Made by a program: the position numbers and the translations under genes. The notes under the pieces were generated by a model that saw only the letters and a program-made list of their open reading frames with translations, was not told the origin of the DNA and did no database searches. This document shows, piece by piece, positions 25,276 through 33,765 of a stretch of 64,000 nt of DNA (positions are counted from its first letter, which is position 1; the number at the start of each line of letters is the position of its first letter). The DNA is from Rugosimonospora africana (lineage in GTDB: Bacteria > Actinomycetota > Actinomycetes > Mycobacteriales > Micromonosporaceae). Where the stretch lies: contig NZ_BONZ01000006.1 in assembly GCF_016862975.1 (NCBI RefSeq), positions 124,001-188,000 on the forward strand, read 5' to 3'.

Positions 25276-26280
25276 ATGCACCGGATCAGCAGTACGCCCC
25301 GGCCGGGGTGGCAGCAGACGGTACGCGACCAGGGGGTTTCCCTCGCCCGTTGGGACGAGACCGCCTGCTATGTCCTCGACCTCGGGGAGGTGCTGCGGCT
25401 GGAGGCGCTCACCGCGGAACTCCATGAGATGTGCCTCGCGGCAGCCCGGTACGTGGTCGAACAGGGCAGGTATGCCGATTTCGGCGTACCGGAATGGGCC
25501 GTCCCGGCGGTCCACGCCTCGCTGCTGTCCGGAGCGCCGAGCCTGTGCTCCCGTCTCGACCTCTGGTACGACGGCAACCGGCAACCCAAGCTGCTGGACT
25601 GCCGATCGGACGTGCCCGGTGGCCTGGTCGAGACGTCGATCGCCCAGTGGTACTGGCTGGAGCAGACCAGACCGGACCAGGACCAGTGGAACAGCCTGCA
25701 CGAGCGGCTGCTCGCCGGCTGGCGGACGATCGCCACCGGCCTGCGCCACCCGACAGTCCACTTCGGCTGGTCGCAGCTCGACCCGACCGGCGGCGACGAG
25801 CTGGCCGCCGGATATCTGGCCGGGGTGGCCGAGCAGGCCGGCCTGACCACCCGACTGGTACCGATGCACCTGATCGGCTGGGACGGCCAGCGCTTCCTCG
25901 ACGACGAGAACACCCCGATCGCCACCTGCTTCAAGCGGTACCCGTGGGAGTGGATGATCCGCGAACCGTACGGCCGGGTGGCGATGTCGCCGGAGGTTCC
26001 GACGACCTGGATCGAGCCGCCCTGGAAGCTGCTGCTGTCCGGCACTCCGCTGCTGGCCACGCTCTGGCAGCTGTACCCGGACCACCCCAACCTGGTACCG
26101 GCGTTTGCCGGCCGGGCCGTGGAGCTTCCCCCGCCGCCGAGCTTCTCCGGCAACCCGGTCGTGCTGACCAGTTGGATGGTCAACGGCGACGGCGGGCTGG
26201 CGCACACCGCCGGGGCCGGTTTCCGGGAAGCGGGCGTCGACGGATTCGAGCGATTTGTCCCCCACTATGTAACAAGATAG
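25276..26280 (+). CDS. Glutathionylspermidine synthase-like (pre-ATP-grasp) protein
   Basis: 334 residues, start MHRISSTPRPGWQQTVRDQG, with blocks LWYDGNRQPKLLDCRSDVPG, EWMIREPYGRVA, TTWIEPPWKLLLSGTPLL and FSGNPVVLTSWMVNGDG. These belong to the GSP-synthase C-terminal family, ATP-grasp enzymes forming an amide bond between a carboxylate and an amine. In actinobacteria the true substrate is unknown. The ATG at 25276 has GGAGG upstream. Confidence 0.8.
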   Translation: MHRISSTPRPGWQQTVRDQGVSLARWDETACYVLDLGEVLRLEALTAELHEMCLAAARYVVEQGRYADFGVPEWAVPAVHASLLSGAPSLCSRLDLWYDGNRQPKLLDCRSDVPGGLVETSIAQWYWLEQTRPDQDQWNSLHERLLAGWRTIATGLRHPTVHFGWSQLDPTGGDELAAGYLAGVAEQAGLTTRLVPMHLIGWDGQRFLDDENTPIATCFKRYPWEWMIREPYGRVAMSPEVPTTWIEPPWKLLLSGTPLLATLWQLYPDHPNLVPAFAGRAVELPPPPSFSGNPVVLTSWMVNGDGGLAHTAGAGFREAGVDGFERFVPHYVTR

Positions 26281-26334
26281 GCATCGGCGTACCTGGATTG
26301 CGCCGCCCGCGCGAACACCGTCTACCGTTGTCGC

Positions 26335-26874
26335 GTGAACTTCGACGCGTACGCCCACCGGGCCGTTGATCTCGTCAACGCGCCGCTGGACGACCTCGAT
26401 GACCTGAGGAGCCTGTTCGGCCCGGAGAACTGGATGCGGGACGGGACCACGGAACGCGACATCGCCTCGTTCCGCCGGGCCCAGAAACGGCTGCGGGAAA
26501 TCTTCGAGCTGGGTACGGGCCACCGGGACGCGGAGGCCGTGGCCGCGCTCAACGCGCTGCTCGACGCGCACCCGGTGCAGCCCCGCATCTCCGGCCACGA
26601 TGCCGCCGACTGGCACATGCACGTGGCCAGCCGCGGCTCGTCGGTCAGCGCCGAATACCTGGCCGGTGCGGTGTGGGGCCTGGCGGTCTGGCTGTGCGAG
26701 TACGGCAGCGCCCGGTTCGGCGTCTGCGCCGACGACCGGTGCGGCAACGTCTACCTCGACACGTCCTCCAACTGCTGCCGCAGGTTCTGCTCGGAACGCT
26801 GCGCGACCCGTTCGCACGTCGCGGCGCACCGCGCCCGTAAGCGTGCCGCGGACGCGCTGGCTCCGATCAGCTGA
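26335..26874 (+). CDS. CGNR zinc-finger protein
   Basis: 179 residues, with the C-terminal CGNR zinc finger CADDRCGNVYLD and CCRRFCSERCATRSHVAAHR. The N-terminal helical domain (DUF1470/ABATE-like) is thought to bind stress ligands. Proteins of this type are probable transcription regulators. GTG at 26335 is preceded by TACCGT at 26323-26328 with a 6-nt gap, so the mRNA is probably leaderless. Confidence 0.88.
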   Translation: MNFDAYAHRAVDLVNAPLDDLDDLRSLFGPENWMRDGTTERDIASFRRAQKRLREIFELGTGHRDAEAVAALNALLDAHPVQPRISGHDAADWHMHVASRGSSVSAEYLAGAVWGLAVWLCEYGSARFGVCADDRCGNVYLDTSSNCCRRFCSERCATRSHVAAHRARKRAADALAPIS

Positions 26875-26913
26875 TCGACCAGCCGGGCCGCGTCACTCAG
26901 GCGGCCGTCGCGT

Positions 26914-26944
26914 CACTCAGACGTCCACTGTGGACGTCTGAGTG
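26914..26944. terminator. 31-bp perfect palindrome between convergent genes
   Basis: Arm CACTCAGACGTCCAC (26914-26928) and its exact complement (26930-26944) flank a single T. It encodes the last codons and stop of the TIM-barrel gene and follows the CGNR stop by 39 nt. It may stop transcription from both sides; there is no T-tract. Confidence 0.55.
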
Positions 26945-27714
26945 AGATGCGTGCGCGCGAACGCCAGCGCCTCGGCCAGATCCGACTCCCGCTCGGCCCG
27001 GCTGGCCGCGCGCCGGGTGGACACCTCGACGGCGATCGAACCGGTGAAGCCCCGGCCGGCCAGCGACTCCAGCAGCGCGGCGCACGGCTGCGTGCCCCGG
27101 CCCGGGACCAGGTGCTCGTCGCGCGCCTCGCCGGTGCCATCGCCGAGGTGCACATGCGCCATCGACGACCCCATCACGTCGGCGAGGGCGAGCGAGTCGG
27201 TGCGCGCGGCGGCGCAGTGCGAGAGATCCAGTGTGTACGCGTCGAAGCCGACCTTGGTCGGATCCCAGCCGGGCGAGTAAGGCACGAACTCCCGCCCCGC
27301 CATCCGCACCGGGAACATGTTCTCCACCGCGAACGTGACGCTCGGGTGCTCCTCGCGCAGCTTCGCGATGCCGGACGCGAACGTCCGGGCGTAGTCCCGC
27401 TGCCAGCTGAACGGCGGGTGCACGACGACGATGCCGGCCGACAACGACTCGGCGAGCGAGGCGCTGCGGCGCAGCCGCTCCCACGGATCCGGGCTCCACA
27501 CCCGCTGGGTGACCAGCAGGCACGGGGCGTGGATCGAACCGATCGGCACACCGTAGTGCTCGGACAGGCCGCGCAGCGCCCCGGCGTCCTGGCTGACCGC
27601 GTCGGTCCAGACCATCACCTCGATCCCGTCGTACCCCAGAGCGGCGGCCATCGCGAACGCGGCCGAGGTGGGCTCCGGGAACACCGACGAGGTCGAGAGC
27701 AGGACAGGAATCAC
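26917..27714 (-). CDS. Sugar phosphate isomerase/epimerase (xylose isomerase-like TIM barrel)
   Basis: 265 residues. Barrel blocks include [49 protein letters not shown] and AHVHLGDG, with the His/Glu/Asp residues that bind a divalent metal in this family. The substrate is unknown. GTG at 27714 has TACGCT 6 nt upstream (leaderless type). The C-terminal codons (TSTVDV) and stop lie in the palindrome at 26914-26944. Confidence 0.82.
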   Translation of the reverse strand: MIPVLLSTSSVFPEPTSAAFAMAAALGYDGIEVMVWTDAVSQDAGALRGLSEHYGVPIGSIHAPCLLVTQRVWSPDPWERLRRSASLAESLSAGIVVVHPPFSWQRDYARTFASGIAKLREEHPSVTFAVENMFPVRMAGREFVPYSPGWDPTKVGFDAYTLDLSHCAAARTDSLALADVMGSSMAHVHLGDGTGEARDEHLVPGRGTQPCAALLESLAGRGFTGSIAVEVSTRRAASRAERESDLAEALAFARTHLTQTSTVDV

Positions 27715-27855
27715 ACTGCCAGCGTAGCTCCGGCCCGGTATCCCGGCCGGAGTCGTCGGGACAATACGAACTGAACGTCCGACTCCGGCCGCTTGACCAG
27801 CACGGTTACAAACCGGGCGAGCCTGGCGGTCGCGGCGTCCGACTCCGGCGCGAGA

Positions 27856-28782
27856 TCAACTCTCCAGAATGTCCAGGCGGCGGAGGATCACGCCCTCCCG
27901 CAGTGCCCAGGGGCAAATCTGCAGCTCATCGATGCCCAGACGGCGCATCGTCGCCTCCGCCACCACCGCGCCCGCCAGCAACTGGTGCGCCCGGGGAGCG
28001 CTGACTCCGTCCATCTCGCCGAGCGCGCTGCCCGGAATGTGCCGGATGAAGCCGAGCACCTGGTGCAGACCGGTCCGGGTGAGTACCCGGGGAACCAGCG
28101 GCCCGGCCCCCGACGGTGACGCGCCGGCCAGCCGGGCCAGGGTGCGGAACGTCTTCGAGGTCGCCACCGGACGGTCCCAGCCACTCGGCTCGATGACCCG
28201 GGCCGCGCCGTCGACCACCTTCCCGGCGTACTCGATCAGCGCGTCGACGTCGGCGGCCTTGGGCGGCGAGCCGTGCAGCCGCTCCCGGGTCAGCCGGCCC
28301 GCGCCCAGCGGTACGGACAGCGCTATGTCCGGCTCCTCGTCGATACCGGCGGCCAGTTCCAGCGAACCGCCGCCGATGTCGAGTACCAGCAGCCGCCCGG
28401 CCGACCAGCCGAACCAGCGCCGTACCGCGAGGAAGGTCATCCGAGCCTCGCCCTCGCCGGAGAGCACGCGCAGCTCCACGCCGGTCTCCCGGCGGATGCG
28501 GGCGAGTACCTCGGCCGAATTGGTCGCGTCCCGGACCGCCGAGGTGGCGAACGCCAGCAGATCCTCGGTCTGCAGGCGCTCCGCGGCCTCGCGGGCATCG
28601 CGGACGGCTTCCACGAGCGCGTCCGCGCCCTGGGTGGACAACCGGCCGTCCGGCTTGATCTGTTCGGCCAGGCGCAGGACGACCTTCTCCGAGTGGGCCG
28701 GCCAGGGGTGGGCACCGGCATGCGCGTCGACAACCAGAAGGTGAACCGTGTTGGAGCCGACGTCGAGGACACCGAGACGCAT
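27856..28782 (-). CDS. ppx: Ppx/GppA family exopolyphosphatase/pppGpp phosphatase
   Basis: 308 residues of the ASKHA fold: phosphate-1 motif [17 protein letters not shown] at the N-terminus, [12 protein letters not shown], and phosphate-2 motif [13 protein letters not shown]. It degrades inorganic polyphosphate and/or pppGpp. I start at the ATG at 28782; a much longer frame to 29412 is a shadow of the opposite gene. TAGCGT (28795-28790) stands 7 nt upstream, overlapping the -10 of the divergent gene. Confidence 0.9.
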   Translation of the reverse strand: MRLGVLDVGSNTVHLLVVDAHAGAHPWPAHSEKVVLRLAEQIKPDGRLSTQGADALVEAVRDAREAAERLQTEDLLAFATSAVRDATNSAEVLARIRRETGVELRVLSGEGEARMTFLAVRRWFGWSAGRLLVLDIGGGSLELAAGIDEEPDIALSVPLGAGRLTRERLHGSPPKAADVDALIEYAGKVVDGAARVIEPSGWDRPVATSKTFRTLARLAGASPSGAGPLVPRVLTRTGLHQVLGFIRHIPGSALGEMDGVSAPRAHQLLAGAVVAEATMRRLGIDELQICPWALREGVILRRLDILES

Positions 28783-28800
28783 GCGGAATACGCTAGTCCG
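28783..28800. promoter_or_regulatory. 18-bp divergent promoter with overlapping -10 hexamers
   Basis: The whole gap between two divergent ATG codons is 18 bp. Plus-strand TACGCT (28789-28794) is 6 nt before the ATG at 28801. Minus-strand TAGCGT (28795-28790) is 7 nt before the ATG at 28782. The two hexamers share five base pairs; both mRNAs would be leaderless and each -35 must lie in the opposite gene. Confidence 0.65.
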
Positions 28801-29691
28801 ATGAGCATCCGCGCGTCCGTCGACGAGCCGAACGACCCTCGCAGCCTGGAAGTGGGCTTGGACTACCCCCGTGAGTGGATCGAGTTCCCCGATCCGGCCG
28901 ATTCCGAACACGTCATCCGGGCCGACCTGACCTGGCTGCTGTCCGCCTGGACGTGCGTGTTCGGCAAGGCGTGCCACGGAATCATCAAGGGCCGGGCCGG
29001 CGACGGCTGCTGCTCGCACGGCGCTTTCTTCACCGACGCCGATGACGAAAAGCGCACCCGGGAGGCCGCGCGGAAGCTGACGCCCGAGACCTGGCAGCAC
29101 TACCGGCGCGGATTCAAGAACTACACCGAGATGGACACGATCGACGGCAAGACGCCGGCGCGGCGCACCGCGACGCGGGACGGCGGGCCGTGCGTGTTCC
29201 TCAACGAAGCGAATTTCGCCGGCGGTGGCGGCTGTGCGCTGCACGCTCAGGCGTTGCGCGACGGTGTGCACCCGCTGGAGTACAAGCCGGACGTGTGCTG
29301 GCAGCTGCCGATCCGCCGCGACCAGGAGTGGAGCAAGCGCCCAGACGGGACGAAGGTGCTGGTCTCCACGATCACCGAGTTCGACCGGCGCGGCTGGGGC
29401 GAGGGCGGGCACGACCTGGACTGGTGGTGCACGTCATCGCCGGAGGCGCACGTCGGCACCGAGCCGCTCTACCGCTCGTACGGGCCCGAGCTGACGGCGC
29501 TGATCGGCAAGAAGGCGTACGCCAAGCTGGCCGAGCTGTGCACGGCCCGGATGGACCTCGGGCAGATCGCGCCGCACCCGGCAACGCCGAAGACCATCCC
29601 GGTCATCGCGCTCCAGCCGGGCGGCCGCGAGCCCGCGTCGCCCCGCCGCCGGGCCAAGAGCGGAGCCCGCAGCACGGACACCGCCGACTGA
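28801..29691 (+). CDS. Conserved Cys-rich protein of unknown function (DUF3109/YkgJ-like cysteines)
   Basis: 296 residues. Cysteine clusters lie in [37 protein letters not shown] and KPDVCWQLP, suggesting an iron or zinc centre as in YkgJ/DUF3109 proteins; the tail is basic and Pro/Ala-rich. I recognise it only as an actinobacterial conserved protein often beside ppx-type genes. ATG at 28801 is leaderless-type (TACGCT 6 nt before). Confidence 0.75.
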   Translation: MSIRASVDEPNDPRSLEVGLDYPREWIEFPDPADSEHVIRADLTWLLSAWTCVFGKACHGIIKGRAGDGCCSHGAFFTDADDEKRTREAARKLTPETWQHYRRGFKNYTEMDTIDGKTPARRTATRDGGPCVFLNEANFAGGGGCALHAQALRDGVHPLEYKPDVCWQLPIRRDQEWSKRPDGTKVLVSTITEFDRRGWGEGGHDLDWWCTSSPEAHVGTEPLYRSYGPELTALIGKKAYAKLAELCTARMDLGQIAPHPATPKTIPVIALQPGGREPASPRRRAKSGARSTDTAD

Positions 29692-29719
29692 GTCCGGCGG
29701 ACCGGCGGGAGCTTTCTCG

Positions 29720-29811
29720 CGGCCCGCACGACGGGCCGTTCCCGAAGGACGGAGAGCCACCCGGAACCAGGGTGGCCTCCGCCGGGCTCGGCCGTGGCGC
29801 CTGAGCCCGGC
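29720..29811. terminator. Three consecutive hairpins between convergent genes
   Basis: Stems: CGGCCCG/CGGGCCG (29720-29738, then TT), GCCACCC/GGGTGGC (29756-29776) and GCCGGGCTC/GAGCCCGGC (29781-29811). All are perfect. They lie between the ends of the Cys-rich gene (+) and phoP (-) and probably serve as a bidirectional terminator. Confidence 0.65.
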
Positions 29812-29900
29812 CAGACCGCCCGGCCAGACCGCCCAGCCTGACCGCCCGGCCTCACCGTCGGCCTGGCTGACTGACCGCCCGGCCTGACTGACCGGTCGGC
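29808..29900. repeat. Degenerate 13-bp tandem repeats
   Basis: The unit CGGCCAGACCGCC occurs twice exactly (29808-29833), then twice with changes (to 29859), then in more diverged form up to the phoP stop. It is non-coding, intergenic slippage-type DNA. Confidence 0.75.
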
Positions 29901-30584
29901 CTACGGCTCGAACTTGTAGCCGAGGCCGCGGACCGTGACGATGTGGCGCGGCGTCGACGGCTCCGGCTCGATCTTGGAACGCAGCCGCTTCACATGAACG
30001 TCCAGGGTCTTGGTGTCGCCCACGTAGTCGGCGCCCCAGACCCGGTCGATCAGCTGTCCCCGAGTCAGTACCCGGCCGGCGTTGCGCAGCAGCATCTCCA
30101 GGAGCTCGAACTCCTTGAGCGGCAACGGCACCGCGTCGCCGGAGACGGTCACCACGTGCCGCTCGACGTCCATCCGCACCGGACCGGCGGCCAGCGTGGG
30201 CGCGGTCACCTCGACGGCCTCACCGGACTGCCGGCGCAGTACCGCGCGAACCCGGGCGACCAGTTCCCGCGGCGAGTACGGCTTCGTCACGTAGTCGTCG
30301 GCGCCGATCTCCAGCCCGACCACCTTGTCGATCTCCGAGTCGCGCGCGGTGACCATGATGATCGGCACGTTCGAACGGGAGCGCAGCTGCCGGCACACCT
30401 CGGTCCCGGACATCTCCGGCAGCATGAGGTCCAGCAGGACGATGTCCGCGCCGGTCCGGTCGAATTCGGTCAGCGCCTGAGTACCCGTGGCCGCGACGGA
30501 GACCTCGAAGCCCTCCTTGCGCAGCATGTATGACAATGCGTCCGAGAACGACTCTTCGTCCTCGACGACCAGCACGCGGGCCAC
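29901..30584 (-). CDS. phoP: OmpR-family response regulator of phosphate starvation (PhoP/RegX3)
   Basis: 227 residues. Receiver: acidic pocket VEDEE, phosphoacceptor Asp52 in LLDLMLP, and ADDYVTKPYSPRELVARV. Winged helix: LPLKEFELLEMLLRNAGRVL and DTKTLDVHVKRLRSKIEP. It agrees closely with remembered Streptomyces PhoP and mycobacterial RegX3. Phosphorylated by the adjacent kinase, it activates pho genes through GTTCACC repeats. GTG at 30584 with AGGAAG 6 nt upstream. It follows phoR by 31 nt in the same transcript. Confidence 0.95.
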   Translation of the reverse strand: MARVLVVEDEESFSDALSYMLRKEGFEVSVAATGTQALTEFDRTGADIVLLDLMLPEMSGTEVCRQLRSRSNVPIIMVTARDSEIDKVVGLEIGADDYVTKPYSPRELVARVRAVLRRQSGEAVEVTAPTLAAGPVRMDVERHVVTVSGDAVPLPLKEFELLEMLLRNAGRVLTRGQLIDRVWGADYVGDTKTLDVHVKRLRSKIEPEPSTPRHIVTVRGLGYKFEP

Positions 30585-30615
30585 TAAGCGCTTCCTTTCA
30601 CTGGAACTCAGCCTT

Positions 30616-31845
30616 TCACTGCAACTCCGCGGCGGAGTATCCCGCCGCGATCACAACCGACGGCGGTAGCGGTAGAGCGGCATCCGGTGGACGGGCGGGC
30701 AGCCGCAGGATGAACGTCGAACCCTCGCCGACCGTACTGACCACGTCGACCTGGCCACCATGGTTGGTGGCGATGTGCTTGACGATCGCCAGGCCGAGGC
30801 CGGTGCCGCCGGTCGCCCGGGAGCGCGCCTTGTCCGCCCGGTAGAAACGCTCGAAGATCCGGTCGAGGTCCTTCGGCTCGATGCCGATGCCCTGATCGGT
30901 CACCGCGATCTCGACGAACTCGCCGTTCACGCCGGCAGTGATCATCACCTGCAGCGGCGGTTCGCCGCCCACGCCGTCCGGCGAGTACACCACCGCGTTC
31001 TCGGCGAGGTTGGCCACCGCGGTCATCAGCTGGCTCTCGCTGCCGTACACGGTCAGTCCGCGGGTACCGGAGAAGTTGACCTCGATGCCCTTCGCCGAGG
31101 CGGGGGTACGGGTCCGGTCGATCACTTCCGCGACGATGCGGTCGACCGGCACCGGCGCCGGCTCGGGCAGCGGCTCGCCGCCCTGGAGGCGGGACAGTTC
31201 CAGCAGTTCGGTGACCAGACGTCCCATCCGGGTCGATTCGTGCTGGATGCGCTCGGCGAAGCGGCGCGCCGCCTCGGGGTCCGGCGGCGTCGCGCCATCC
31301 GTATCCAGCGCGTCCAGCAAAGCCTCGGCCAGCAGCTGTAGCGCCCCGACCGGGGTCTTCAGCTCGTGGCTCACGTTGGCGACGAAGTCCCGGCGCACCC
31401 GGGCGACCCGGTGCGCCTCGGTGACGTCGGCCGCCTCGACCGTGACGTGACCGTCACCCAGCGCAACCGCCCGGATATGCACTCCGAGCGGGTCCCGGCC
31501 GTTGCCCCTCGGCAGGTCGAGTTCGACCTCGCGCCGGGTACCGGTGCGCCGGGCCTGGCCGGCCAGGGTACGCACGACGGTGTGCGCGACCGGGGTCCCC
31601 CCGGCCACGGTACCGGCGCGCAGCAGGCCGAGTTCCCGTGCCGCCGGGTTCGCCAGCACGGGTCTGTCCTCTTCGTCCAGCACCAGCACGCCGACTCGCA
31701 ACGCGTCCAGGCTGCGCCTGCCGAGTCCCTTGGCCGACACGCCTCGGGCGGGCTCTTTTTCCACCGAGTCCTCCGCGTCTGGAACCGGATGCCGCTGGAC
31801 CGGCCCGCCGCCGTCCTTGGCGCCGCGACGGCGCATCCACTCCAC
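30616..31845 (-). CDS. phoR: Phosphate-responsive histidine kinase (PhoR/SenX3 type) without visible membrane anchor
   Basis: 409 residues. A PAS-like segment (LRVGVLVLDEEDRPVLANPA), HisKA with phosphoacceptor near residue 160 (FVANVSHELKTPVGAL), and HATPase with ENAVVYSPDG, DQGIGIEPKDLDRIFERFYR and GGTGLGLAIVKH. PhoR/SenX3 proteins normally begin with one or two membrane segments, but none is present: an in-frame TAA lies only about 22 nt upstream of the GTG at 31845, so no longer frame exists. TACGAT stands 6 nt before that GTG (leaderless type). An ATG at 31836 is also possible. Divergent from phoU. Confidence 0.92.
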   Translation of the reverse strand: MEWMRRRGAKDGGGPVQRHPVPDAEDSVEKEPARGVSAKGLGRRSLDALRVGVLVLDEEDRPVLANPAARELGLLRAGTVAGGTPVAHTVVRTLAGQARRTGTRREVELDLPRGNGRDPLGVHIRAVALGDGHVTVEAADVTEAHRVARVRRDFVANVSHELKTPVGALQLLAEALLDALDTDGATPPDPEAARRFAERIQHESTRMGRLVTELLELSRLQGGEPLPEPAPVPVDRIVAEVIDRTRTPASAKGIEVNFSGTRGLTVYGSESQLMTAVANLAENAVVYSPDGVGGEPPLQVMITAGVNGEFVEIAVTDQGIGIEPKDLDRIFERFYRADKARSRATGGTGLGLAIVKHIATNHGGQVDVVSTVGEGSTFILRLPARPPDAALPLPPSVVIAAGYSAAELQ

Positions 31846-32136
31846 ACAGTGATCGTAGGCTCGCTGTTAACCTAACGATTTCGCAGCAACGGACAAATAG
31901 GACAGCGAAGATATAGAATTCACCACTCGTCCCCGTACCGTTCACCGGAGTTCACCGCTGCGACGCACCGTGGACCTACCGTCACCGCCGAACGCGAGTA
32001 AACCTGCTGCTCAGGCCCACACCGGGGCGCCGACGGCGAGAGCACCGCGTGACCGGCCTGGACAGAACGCCAGACCGTAAGTTACGCCGCTTGACCGGTC
32101 TGGCCGACTGCCAGCCCGTGATCAGACTGGAGCGAA
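31846..32136. promoter_or_regulatory. phoR-phoU divergent control region with PHO-box-like repeats
   Basis: ATTCACC at 31918, GTTCACC at 31940 and GTTCACC at 31950 form an array; the first two are 22 bp apart (two 11-bp turns, with a weak GTCCCCG at 31929 between them). GTTCACC direct repeats with 11-bp pitch are the PhoP-binding units of Streptomyces. TAAGTT at 32078-32083 is a -10 candidate for phoU. Confidence 0.6.
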
Positions 32137-32784
32137 ATGCGCGAGGAATTCCGAGCAGACCTGGCCAGCGTGGGGCAGACCCTGGTCGCGATGGCCGAGG
32201 GCGTCCGGGCAGCGATGCGTGAGGCGACTGCCGCGCTGCTGGCTGCCGACCAGACCGGGGCCGAGGAGGTCGTCCACGGCGACGCCGAGATCAACGCGTA
32301 CTACCGCCAGGTCGAGGACAAGGTCTACGACCTGCTCGCCCGGCAGGCGCCCGTCGCCTCAGACCTGCGCCTGCTGATCAGCGCGATCCACGTGGCCGCC
32401 GACCTGGAGCGGATGGGCGACCTCGCCGATCACGTCGCCAAGACCTGCCTCCGGCGGGTACCCGCCCGCGCGGTACCGGACGAGCTGGTACCGGTGGTCA
32501 GGGACATGGCGGCGGTCGCTGACCGGATCGCCGGCAAGATCACCGAGATCCTCGAAACCTCGGACGCGCAGCGCGCCGCCGAGCTGGAGAGTGACGACGA
32601 CGAGATGGACGAGCTGAACAAGCAGCTGTTCGGGCTGCTGCTGGGCACCGCGTGGCGGCACGGGGTCGAGGCGGCGATCGACGGCGCGCTGCTCGGCCGC
32701 TGGTACGAGCGGTTCGCCGACCACGCGGTCAACGCCGGCGATCAGATCGTCTACCTGGTTACCGGCGAGGCACCGGCAGCCTGA
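32137..32784 (+). CDS. phoU: Phosphate signalling complex protein PhoU
   Basis: 215 residues in two three-helix bundles, each with the metal-binding E/DxxxD-type stretch: DLERMGDLADHVAK in the first and WYERFADHAVNAGDQI in the second. PhoU restrains PhoR and the Pst transporter when phosphate is ample. ATG at 32137 with GGAG upstream. Divergent from phoR and closed by a strong hairpin at 32815. Confidence 0.95.
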   Translation: MREEFRADLASVGQTLVAMAEGVRAAMREATAALLAADQTGAEEVVHGDAEINAYYRQVEDKVYDLLARQAPVASDLRLLISAIHVAADLERMGDLADHVAKTCLRRVPARAVPDELVPVVRDMAAVADRIAGKITEILETSDAQRAAELESDDDEMDELNKQLFGLLLGTAWRHGVEAAIDGALLGRWYERFADHAVNAGDQIVYLVTGEAPAA

Positions 32785-32814
32785 CCGCTTCCGCCCCGGG
32801 ACACCGATCTTCCC

Positions 32815-32850
32815 GCCCGGGCACCCAGCTCCGTCGCTGGGTGCCCGGGC
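32815..32850. terminator. Bidirectional terminator hairpin between phoU and gpmA
   Basis: A perfect 15-bp stem, GCCCGGGCACCCAGC with its complement, around the loop TCCGTC, lies exactly between convergent stop codons. It lacks a T-tract, as is common in actinomycetes. Confidence 0.8.
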
Positions 32851-32857
32851 GTTCGGC

Positions 32858-33610
32858 TCACCGGCCCTGGTTGGCCACCGCGGCGGCGGCTTCCGCGGCC
32901 GCTTCCGGGTCGAGGTAACGCCCACCGGTCACGGTCGGGCGCAGGGTCGCCGGGTCGAGGTCGTAGCGCAGCGGAATCCCGGTGGGGATGTTCAGCTTGG
33001 CGATCGCCTCATCAGAGATCTGATCCAGGTGCTTGACCAGTGCCCGCAGCGAGTTGCCGTGCGCCGCCACCAGCACGGTACGGCCGGCCATCAGGTCCGG
33101 CACGATCGCGTCGTACCAGTACGGCAGCGCCCGGGCCAGCACGTCTTTCAGGCACTCGGTACGCGGCCGGGCGTCGACCGGCAGCGTGCTGTAGCGCGGG
33201 TCGTCGACCTGAGAGAACTCGTCGTCCGCCTCGATCGGCGGCGGCGGGGTGTCGTACGAGCGGCGCCACAGCATGAACTGCTCCTCGCCGTACGCCTCCA
33301 GGGTCTGCTTCTTGTTCTTGCCCTGCAGGGCGCCGTAGTGCCGCTCGTTGAGCCGCCAGCTGCGACGCACCGGGATCCAGTGACGGTCCGTGGTGTGCAG
33401 TGTGATCTCCGCGGTCCGGATCGCCCGGCGCAGCACCGAGGTGTGCACGACGTCCGGCAGCAGGTCGTTCTCGCGCAGCAGCTCACCGCCGCGGCGCGCT
33501 TCCTCCTCGCCCTGCGCCGACAGGTCCACGTCGACCCAACCGGTGAACAGGTTCTTCGCATTCCATTCGCTCTCGCCATGGCGGAGCAGCACGAGGGTGC
33601 CCACAGTCAT
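32858..33610 (-). CDS. gpmA: 2,3-bisphosphoglycerate-dependent phosphoglycerate mutase
   Basis: 250 residues, glycolytic interconversion of 3- and 2-phosphoglycerate. The phosphohistidine motif [10 protein letters not shown] gives His11; [31 protein letters not shown] and the second His in [16 protein letters not shown] complete the active site. Start set at the ATG at 33610; an ATG three codons upstream (33619) is equally possible, and neither has a strong ribosome-binding site. Confidence 0.95.
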   Translation of the reverse strand: MTVGTLVLLRHGESEWNAKNLFTGWVDVDLSAQGEEEARRGGELLRENDLLPDVVHTSVLRRAIRTAEITLHTTDRHWIPVRRSWRLNERHYGALQGKNKKQTLEAYGEEQFMLWRRSYDTPPPPIEADDEFSQVDDPRYSTLPVDARPRTECLKDVLARALPYWYDAIVPDLMAGRTVLVAAHGNSLRALVKHLDQISDEAIAKLNIPTGIPLRYDLDPATLRPTVTGGRYLDPEAAAEAAAAVANQGR

Positions 33611-33738
33611 GCCGCCCATCCTGCCCGACCAGTCTGAACGCAGGTCAGCCGGCCGGGTGCGAGCGGGAAGAAGCGCCCGGAAAGCGTGACGTGGAAGACA
33701 TGTTCGGGCGACCCGCCGAACGGTCCTGATTGAATGAT

Positions 33739-33757
33739 CTGTAAATAAGACTTACAG
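33739..33757. promoter_or_regulatory. Candidate operator of the MFS transporter gene
   Basis: CTGTAA and TTACAG form a perfect inverted repeat with a 7-nt AT-rich spacer (33739-33757), running into the AGGAGG ribosome-binding site of the MFS gene. A repressor bound here would block transcription or translation; no regulator gene is adjacent. Confidence 0.5.
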
Positions 33758-33765
33758 GAGGTGCC

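Noticed and set aside
28783-29412. Extended minus-strand frame giving Ppx a 200-residue N-terminal extension
   Set aside because: The extension is the reverse-strand shadow of the Cys-rich gene; the conserved [10 protein letters not shown] start is at 28782.
31846-31945. Frameshifted upstream exon that could supply a PhoR membrane segment
   Set aside because: The open frame there (FYIFAVLF...) is short, ends in basic shadow sequence and does not resemble PhoR N-termini; no frameshift site is visible.
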